A stretch of 10,000 bases of DNA from Anaerolinea sp. (GTDB lineage Bacteria > Chloroflexota > Anaerolineae > Anaerolineales > Anaerolineaceae): assembly GCA_020216845.1 (NCBI GenBank), contig JAIWNK010000022.1, positions 1 to 10,000 of the forward strand, given 5' to 3'. Below the pieces are notes generated by a model. It worked only from the letters and a program-made list of their open reading frames with translations. It did not search any database and was not told the origin of the DNA. Positions 6,508-10,000 of this stretch are shown here, piece by piece. Position 1 is the stretch's first letter. Every line of letters starts with the position of its first letter. The translations under genes and the position numbers were made by a program.

Positions 6508-8859
6508 GTGAAAACATGGAACCTAACCCTCGGCGACCCACTCTGTCTAACCCTCGCCTCAGATGCCCGTCTGACGCCGGTCCATTACACCGATGACATC
6601 ATCTGGCAGCTCACCCTAGGCAATGGCGTTCCCCCGGCCCTTTCCATTGAAACAACTGCGGGCCTACGAGTGCGCACCCTGCGCATTTTTCCACGCTTTT
6701 GCCGTGACCAAAGTTTTCTCAACGACCCCTTAGAATTTTCTACCCCGCCACACATCCGCCGCATCCACCCGGGGTACATATCTCTGACCTGTTCCCCCTT
6801 CAGCGGCATTGACTTAACCTTCGAATATTGGGTAGCAGCATCCAACATCCTTGCTGGACGCGTCACCATATACAACAGCAGCATTTTGCACGAAACGCCC
6901 AGCATTGAGCTTTGTGCCCTGCTAACCCCCCTCTCCGAAGGAAACAATTTTGAAGCAAGCACCTATGGCGCCAATCCCATCCTCTCAGCCAGTTTTGCCG
7001 GGCAAACCCCCGTCCTCTACCTCACAGGCACACCTCAAATCAGCAGCAGCCCCTTTCCCGGTTTGCGCCACGATTTCGATTTATACCCCGGTCAACAAAA
7101 ACAATTTACCTGGGCGCTCAGCATCTTGCCCGACTTAGAAGACTCGATTCAGCTCGCCCGCCTGACAACCGCTCGATTATGGGATGCTGAAATCAGTCGC
7201 ATTGAAATGGTCAACGTCAGCCAACAACTCTCCATCGAGACAGGCAACCCCGATTGGGACGCTGCGCTGGCTCTGACCCAAATCAACGCTCGCCGATTGC
7301 TCATGCCAGCCAACGCACACCTCCCCCATCCATCTTTTGTCCTCGCCCGTCAGCCAGAACATGGCTTTTCAGCTCGCGGCGACGGCAGTGATCATCACCA
7401 CCTTTGGAATGGACAAACTGCATTAGACACATGGTATCTCAGCGGACTACTCTTGCCCGCAGCTCCCGAACTGGCGCGCGGCCTGATTGAGAATTTCATT
7501 CACGTCGCCCAGGAAAACGGCTTCATAGACTGGAAACCCGGTCTAGCTGGGCAACGCAGTCGCTACCTTGCCCAGCCCCTGCTTGCCACAACAGCCTGGC
7601 AAATCCATCAAGCAGATCCACGCCCCTCCTGGCTGGAAAAAATATACCCAACGCTATTACGCTTTATCCATCACTGGTTTGAAGAGCACGACCTTGACCA
7701 AAACGGCTTTCCAGAATGGGATCATCCCGTTCAAACCGGCCTCGAGCAAGCTCCGCTTTACGACCGTTGGTCACCCACCGGCCAAGGCGTCGAAATTTGG
7801 GCCCTCGAATGCCCCAGCCTGGGCGCCATGCTGTTTCAAGAATGCCGCTGTTTAAGTGAAATGGCCCACATATTGCATCGAGAACAAGATTTGCTCTGGC
7901 TAAAGAAATCCATGCACAATTTACAACAAGCTATCGAGCAAACTTGGGACGAAGCAAAAGCTACCTACCGCTACCAAGATAGAGATACGCATACAGCACC
8001 CGCAGGAGAAGAGCTGCTGGAATTCCAGGGGGCCGGCAGTTTTTCAATAAAGCGCAAGTTCGAACTTCCGCGACGCCTACAGTTATTGCTGTTCAGTAAC
8101 ACAACCGCCACACAAATGGTCATCGTCCGCATTCATGGCACCACCCCACACGGCAAAATCATTGAAGAAATTACCCCCACCCAGTTTAGTTGGCTGCAAG
8201 GGTTGGGCCGCGTGACCACTCGCAATGTCTTCACCACCATCAACAAACTTGAAATTCTGCAATTCCAGCCCCAAGATAAAGGCCTCCTGCGCAGCGTTGA
8301 TTACACTCAGGAGGATATCAGCTTACTTCTGCCACTGTGGGCCGGCATTCCCACACCCGAGCGCGCCCAGCTTCTCATCCAACAAACACTCATTCCCCGC
8401 TATTTGCAGCCCTTTGGTCTTGCCAATCTCCCTGCACCCTCAGGCAACTGTGCACAACCGCTTTGGAATGCCCTAATTGGCGAAGGATTGCTTAACTACG
8501 GCTTGCGCGACCTCGCTGCTGAGCTTTGCTCTCGACTGATTGAAGCCAGCCTTCCGGCCTTGCGGCAAACTTTCACCTTCCGCTCCCCGTTATGCTCCGC
8601 CGAAGAAGCCATGCTCAGCGCCGAACCCAACACCCTCAACGCCCTCCCGCCACTGGGCTTGTTTCTCAAAACGCTTGGCCTACAACAAATTTCAGCAGAT
8701 TGTGTAATTTTGCAAAATTTCAGTCCCTTTTTACGCCCAATTACGGTACAATATCAGGGAACGAAAGTCACGTTTCGCCACAATTCAAGCGAAGTGATCT
8801 TCCCCGGACGAGAACCCGTCACCCTCTCGGCTCCAGGTCTGCACAAAGTAACACGCTAA
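6508..8859 (+). CDS. Six-hairpin (alpha/alpha)6-barrel glycoside hydrolase-like protein (GH63/MGH1-like)
   Basis: The product has 783 residues with no signal peptide, so it probably acts on a cytoplasmic sugar or glycoside; the substrate cannot be told. Residues 1-210 are a beta-rich N-terminal domain, as in clan GH-G enzymes. Residues 250-490 and 595-725 are helical and read as the barrel. Landmarks are ALDTWYLSGLL (305-315, D307 a candidate general acid), GFIDWKPG...YLAQPLLA (338-360) and GFPEWDHPVQTGLEQAPLYDRW (400-421), resembling the conserved GxPxWxxxxxSGxxxSPRxD region. NALIGEGLLNYG (654-665) resembles the late barrel motif. A beta-rich insert of about 95 residues (500-592) splits the barrel. 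The second catalytic acid is not certain. GTG 6508 was chosen because the leaderless promoter ends seven bases before it. The end lies 39 bases from the cyclic-di-AMP receptor genes on the same strand, so co-transcription is possible. Alternatives are trehalase- or amylo-glucosidase-like members of the same fold. Confidence 0.7.
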   Translation: MKTWNLTLGDPLCLTLASDARLTPVHYTDDIIWQLTLGNGVPPALSIETTAGLRVRTLRIFPRFCRDQSFLNDPLEFSTPPHIRRIHPGYISLTCSPFSGIDLTFEYWVAASNILAGRVTIYNSSILHETPSIELCALLTPLSEGNNFEASTYGANPILSASFAGQTPVLYLTGTPQISSSPFPGLRHDFDLYPGQQKQFTWALSILPDLEDSIQLARLTTARLWDAEISRIEMVNVSQQLSIETGNPDWDAALALTQINARRLLMPANAHLPHPSFVLARQPEHGFSARGDGSDHHHLWNGQTALDTWYLSGLLLPAAPELARGLIENFIHVAQENGFIDWKPGLAGQRSRYLAQPLLATTAWQIHQADPRPSWLEKIYPTLLRFIHHWFEEHDLDQNGFPEWDHPVQTGLEQAPLYDRWSPTGQGVEIWALECPSLGAMLFQECRCLSEMAHILHREQDLLWLKKSMHNLQQAIEQTWDEAKATYRYQDRDTHTAPAGEELLEFQGAGSFSIKRKFELPRRLQLLLFSNTTATQMVIVRIHGTTPHGKIIEEITPTQFSWLQGLGRVTTRNVFTTINKLEILQFQPQDKGLLRSVDYTQEDISLLLPLWAGIPTPERAQLLIQQTLIPRYLQPFGLANLPAPSGNCAQPLWNALIGEGLLNYGLRDLAAELCSRLIEASLPALRQTFTFRSPLCSAEEAMLSAEPNTLNALPPLGLFLKTLGLQQISADCVILQNFSPFLRPITVQYQGTKVTFRHNSSEVIFPGREPVTLSAPGLHKVTR

Positions 8860-8884
8860 CCAGACCATCTTGTTCCGTCGTTTT

Positions 8885-8890
8885 AGGAGG
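8885..8890 (+). promoter_or_regulatory. Ribosome-binding site AGGAGG that fixes the start at 8899
   Basis: A full AGGAGG ends eight bases before the ATG at 8899. An in-frame TTG at 8893 lies only two bases after the site and cannot be used efficiently, so the ATG is the start. No convincing promoter was seen in the 39-base gap, which favours read-through from the hydrolase gene. Confidence 0.8.
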
Positions 8891-8898
8891 TTTTGCCC

Positions 8899-9243
8899 AT
8901 GACCAAAGACCCATCCTCATCCAATCGTCTGCTCATTGCAGTCGTTCAGGCCCAAGATGCAGAAAATGCCCAAAATGCGCTATCAAAAATTGGCTATACC
9001 ATCACTCGCCTGCCCAGCGTTGGCGGATTTTTAGGCCGTCGCAATGCCACCTTGCTGATTGGTCTGCCAGATGACCAGCGCGAAACCGTTATTCAGGTGC
9101 TCCATGAAAACTGCCGTCAGCGTGTTGAATACATTGCCGTTCCCCTCGAAAGCGCTCCCCTGCCCCTGCCCGCACCCACCCCCATTACCATTGGCGGTGC
9201 CACAATTTTTGCCCTGGAAATTGAACACTACGAGGAGATGTAA
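8899..9243 (+). CDS. Cyclic-di-AMP receptor family protein (PII-like, DUF970; DarA/PstA type), full-length copy
   Basis: This 114-residue protein has the ferredoxin-like PII fold pattern of the cyclic-di-AMP receptors, which bind the nucleotide as trimers and relay its level to unknown partners. Seen: strand RLLIAVVQ (10-17), a helix with AENAQNAL, strand YTITRLP, the signature GGFLGRRNATLLIG (42-55), a second helix (DQRETVIQVLHENC), then an insert with a Pro-rich loop (81-95) and a final GGATIFALEIEHYEEM. Length is close to the family norm of about 110. The signature differs from the consensus GGFLRRGNTTLLIG at the R/R/G positions, so the ligand pocket may be altered. A nine-residue polar N-terminal extension (MTKDPSSSN) precedes the fold. 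It is followed after two bases by a shorter paralogue. Confidence 0.9.
   Translation: MTKDPSSSNRLLIAVVQAQDAENAQNALSKIGYTITRLPSVGGFLGRRNATLLIGLPDDQRETVIQVLHENCRQRVEYIAVPLESAPLPLPAPTPITIGGATIFALEIEHYEEM
9232..9237 (+). promoter_or_regulatory. Ribosome-binding site GAGGAG inside the end of the first receptor gene
   Basis: GAGGAG sits within the last codons of the upstream gene and ends eight bases before the ATG at 9246. It overlaps coding sequence (Glu-Glu of the C-terminus), so translation of the two genes is likely coupled. Confidence 0.75.
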
Positions 9244-9245
9244 CC

Positions 9246-9509
9246 ATGAAACTAATCATTGCCATCATACGAGATGCTGATACCGACTCTGTGTCACACG
9301 CCCTTACCGCGGCGGATCTACGCGTCACCCAGGTTGCTTCCACAGGTGGGTTCTTGCGGCGCGGCAACACCACCCTTCTCATTGGCCTGGAAGACGAGCA
9401 AACGCCCCTGGCGCTTGACATCATTCGCAACAACCTTGGCCCCGCCGAACCCAATGCACACCGCGCTACCGTCTTTGTTGTCAACGTGGATCAATACATT
9501 CACATTTAA
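9246..9509 (+). CDS. Cyclic-di-AMP receptor family protein, short paralogue
   Basis: This is an 87-residue PII-like protein with the canonical family signature GGFLRRGNTTLLIG (34-47) and a matching start (KLIIAIIRDADTDSVSHAL). It ends with ATVFVVNVDQYIHI, aligned to the end of the upstream gene. Between the GGF and the ATxF strand it is 19 residues shorter than the upstream copy, losing the segment with the Pro-rich loop and the GGA turn. It is therefore short for the family (about 110). The signature loop agrees better with consensus than the upstream copy does. The two may form mixed trimers or respond to different ligands; this is inferred. Start is ATG 9246, supported by GAGGAG. Stop is TAA 9507-9509. 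Confidence 0.88.
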   Translation: MKLIIAIIRDADTDSVSHALTAADLRVTQVASTGGFLRRGNTTLLIGLEDEQTPLALDIIRNNLGPAEPNAHRATVFVVNVDQYIHI

Positions 9510-9526
9510 GCTAAGCCAAGCTCAGC
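9510..9526 (+). terminator. Weak stem-loop after the receptor genes
   Basis: GCTAAGC (9510-9516), a CAA loop and GCTCAGC (9520-9526) can pair over seven positions with one A/C mismatch, starting at the base after the stop codon. The downstream bases (GCAACTTTCTC) contain only three T in a row, so it is not a classical intrinsic terminator. It may instead protect the 3' end. Confidence 0.3.
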
Positions 9527-9570
9527 GCAACTTTCTCAGGCACAGAACGTATAGAATTTGTAGTTCGTTA

Positions 9571-9585
9571 CAACGGTTACCGTTG
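9571..9585. promoter_or_regulatory. Perfect 15-bp palindrome (possible operator) upstream of the DUF4013 gene
   Basis: CAACGGTTACCGTTG is self-complementary around a single central T, 26 bases upstream of the ATG at 9612. No clean -35/-10 pair was found here; TATAGA/TAGAAT around 9550-9557 is the best -10-like match but lacks a -35. A repressor or activator site is the simplest reading. As an RNA hairpin it would have a five-base stem and a GTTAC loop, followed by TTTTTT (9591-9596) after five bases, so a weak terminator is an alternative. Confidence 0.4.
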
Positions 9586-9611
9586 AATCGTTTTTTCAAA
9601 AGGAGTGTCTA

Positions 9612-10000
9612 ATGGATTTCGGACTGTCTTTCTCATATGTCTTCAAGGACGCTGATTGGTTCAAAAAAAATCCTCATCATCGGCCTGGTCGCCCTGATTC
9701 CTTTGTTGGGGGCATTTGTTTTGATCGGCTGGCTGATGGAAATCAGTCGTCGCGTCGCCATGGGCGATCGTCAGCCCCTTCTACCAGATCTGGATTTTGG
9801 CAAACAGCTGTCCGATGGCTTTAAAGCATTCGTTGCCTACCTGATCTATGCCTTACCCATCTTCGTCATCTATTTGCCGCTCATCATCATCTCCGCCATT
9901 GCAAGTGCAACAGGCATTGACGAAGACACATCTATGGCCATCCTTGGCATTCTGACTGCCTGCACCGTCATTCTGGTCGTTCTCTATAGCATCTTCTTAA
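9612..10000 (+). CDS. DUF4013-type membrane protein, reading frame broken at an A8 run (partial at window end)
   Basis: ATG at 9612 follows AGGAG by six bases and encodes MDFGLSFSYVFKDADWFKK, the typical DUF4013 start (short helix with a D-W pair before the first membrane segment). In the sequence as given, this frame continues into nonsense and stops at 9824. Skipping one A at 9663-9670 restores a coherent frame that begins ILIIGLVALIPLLGAFVLIGWL and stays open to position 9999, about 110 codons. That frame shows membrane segments near 9670-9725, 9830-9900 and 9945-10000 and a conserved-looking ISRRVAMGDRQPLLPDLDFG linker. DUF4013 proteins are integral membrane proteins of unknown function. 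The break may be a sequencing error, a recent mutation, or slippage; the rest of the gene shows no decay. The 3' end lies beyond the window. Confidence 0.72.
9663..9670 (+). other. A8 homopolymer at the frame break
   Basis: Eight A residues follow TGGTTC. Seven would keep the DUF4013 frame open (Lys-Lys-Ile); eight put it out of frame. It lies at codons 18-20, just before the first membrane segment. A-runs of eight or more are known sites of RNA-polymerase slippage and also a common place for assembly errors. Confidence 0.85.

Noticed and set aside
8893..8898. TTG at 8893 as start of the first receptor gene
   Set aside because: It is two bases from the AGGAGG; ATG 8899 has the right spacing.
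9571..9596. Palindrome plus T-run as an intrinsic terminator
   Set aside because: The stem would be five pairs with a gap of five bases before the T-run, too weak; an operator is the simpler reading, though not proven.
9612..9824. 70-residue protein as a complete small gene
   Set aside because: After residue 20 the sequence (NPHHRPGRPDSF...) is unlike the family while the neighbouring frame continues a DUF4013 protein to the window edge.
1..10000. tRNA, rRNA, riboswitch, insertion sequence or phage genes
   Set aside because: No cloverleaf, conserved RNA motif, transposase, terminal inverted repeats or integrase-like sequence was recognised on either strand.

Overview
The window looks like chromosomal DNA from a member of the Chloroflexota, most plausibly class Anaerolineae. 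This is inferred from the PBP1A-type enzyme with a very long proline-rich cytoplasmic tail and a Thr/Pro-rich C-terminus, from tandem small PII-like cyclic-di-AMP receptor genes beside a DUF4013 membrane protein, and from the mix of leaderless and Shine-Dalgarno-led genes. No rRNA, tRNA, CRISPR array, transposase or phage gene was seen. The + strand is rich in C and A throughout, even across minus-strand genes. This suggests replication-associated skew, with the minus strand as the leading strand.

Layout. Positions 1-563 (minus) hold the N-terminal part of a CPBP-family intramembrane protease. Divergently, 674-2929 (+) encodes a 751-aa protein that looks like a decayed DNA methyltransferase with a zinc ribbon. 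It runs from a strong promoter that appears to place the transcript start on the ATG itself. It meets a 1142-aa class A penicillin-binding protein (2926-6354, minus) tail to tail, with overlapping stop codons. A 153-base divergent intergenic region follows. It carries a probable extended -10 promoter for the penicillin-binding protein and a second leaderless promoter for a 783-aa six-hairpin-type glycoside hydrolase (6508-8859, +, GTG start).

Downstream on the + strand are two tandem, diverged genes of the cyclic-di-AMP receptor (DarA/PstA, DUF970) family at 8899-9243 and 9246-9509. They are separated by two bases and may be co-transcribed with the hydrolase. After about 100 bases carrying a weak hairpin and a perfect 15-bp palindrome comes a DUF4013-type membrane protein (from 9612, running off the window). 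Its reading frame is broken at a run of eight A residues.

Functional reading: the PBP is clearly a cell-wall synthesis enzyme. Cyclic-di-AMP receptors are often linked to turgor and envelope homeostasis, so the neighbourhood is compatible with an envelope theme, but nothing in the sequence proves the genes act together. The items that most deserve a second look are the methyltransferase-like protein that lost its DPPY motif, the two leaderless promoters (one of which overturns the longest-ORF start), the repeated NPF-x-RY...TG-x-W motif in the PBP tail, the asymmetric receptor pair, and the A8 frame break.
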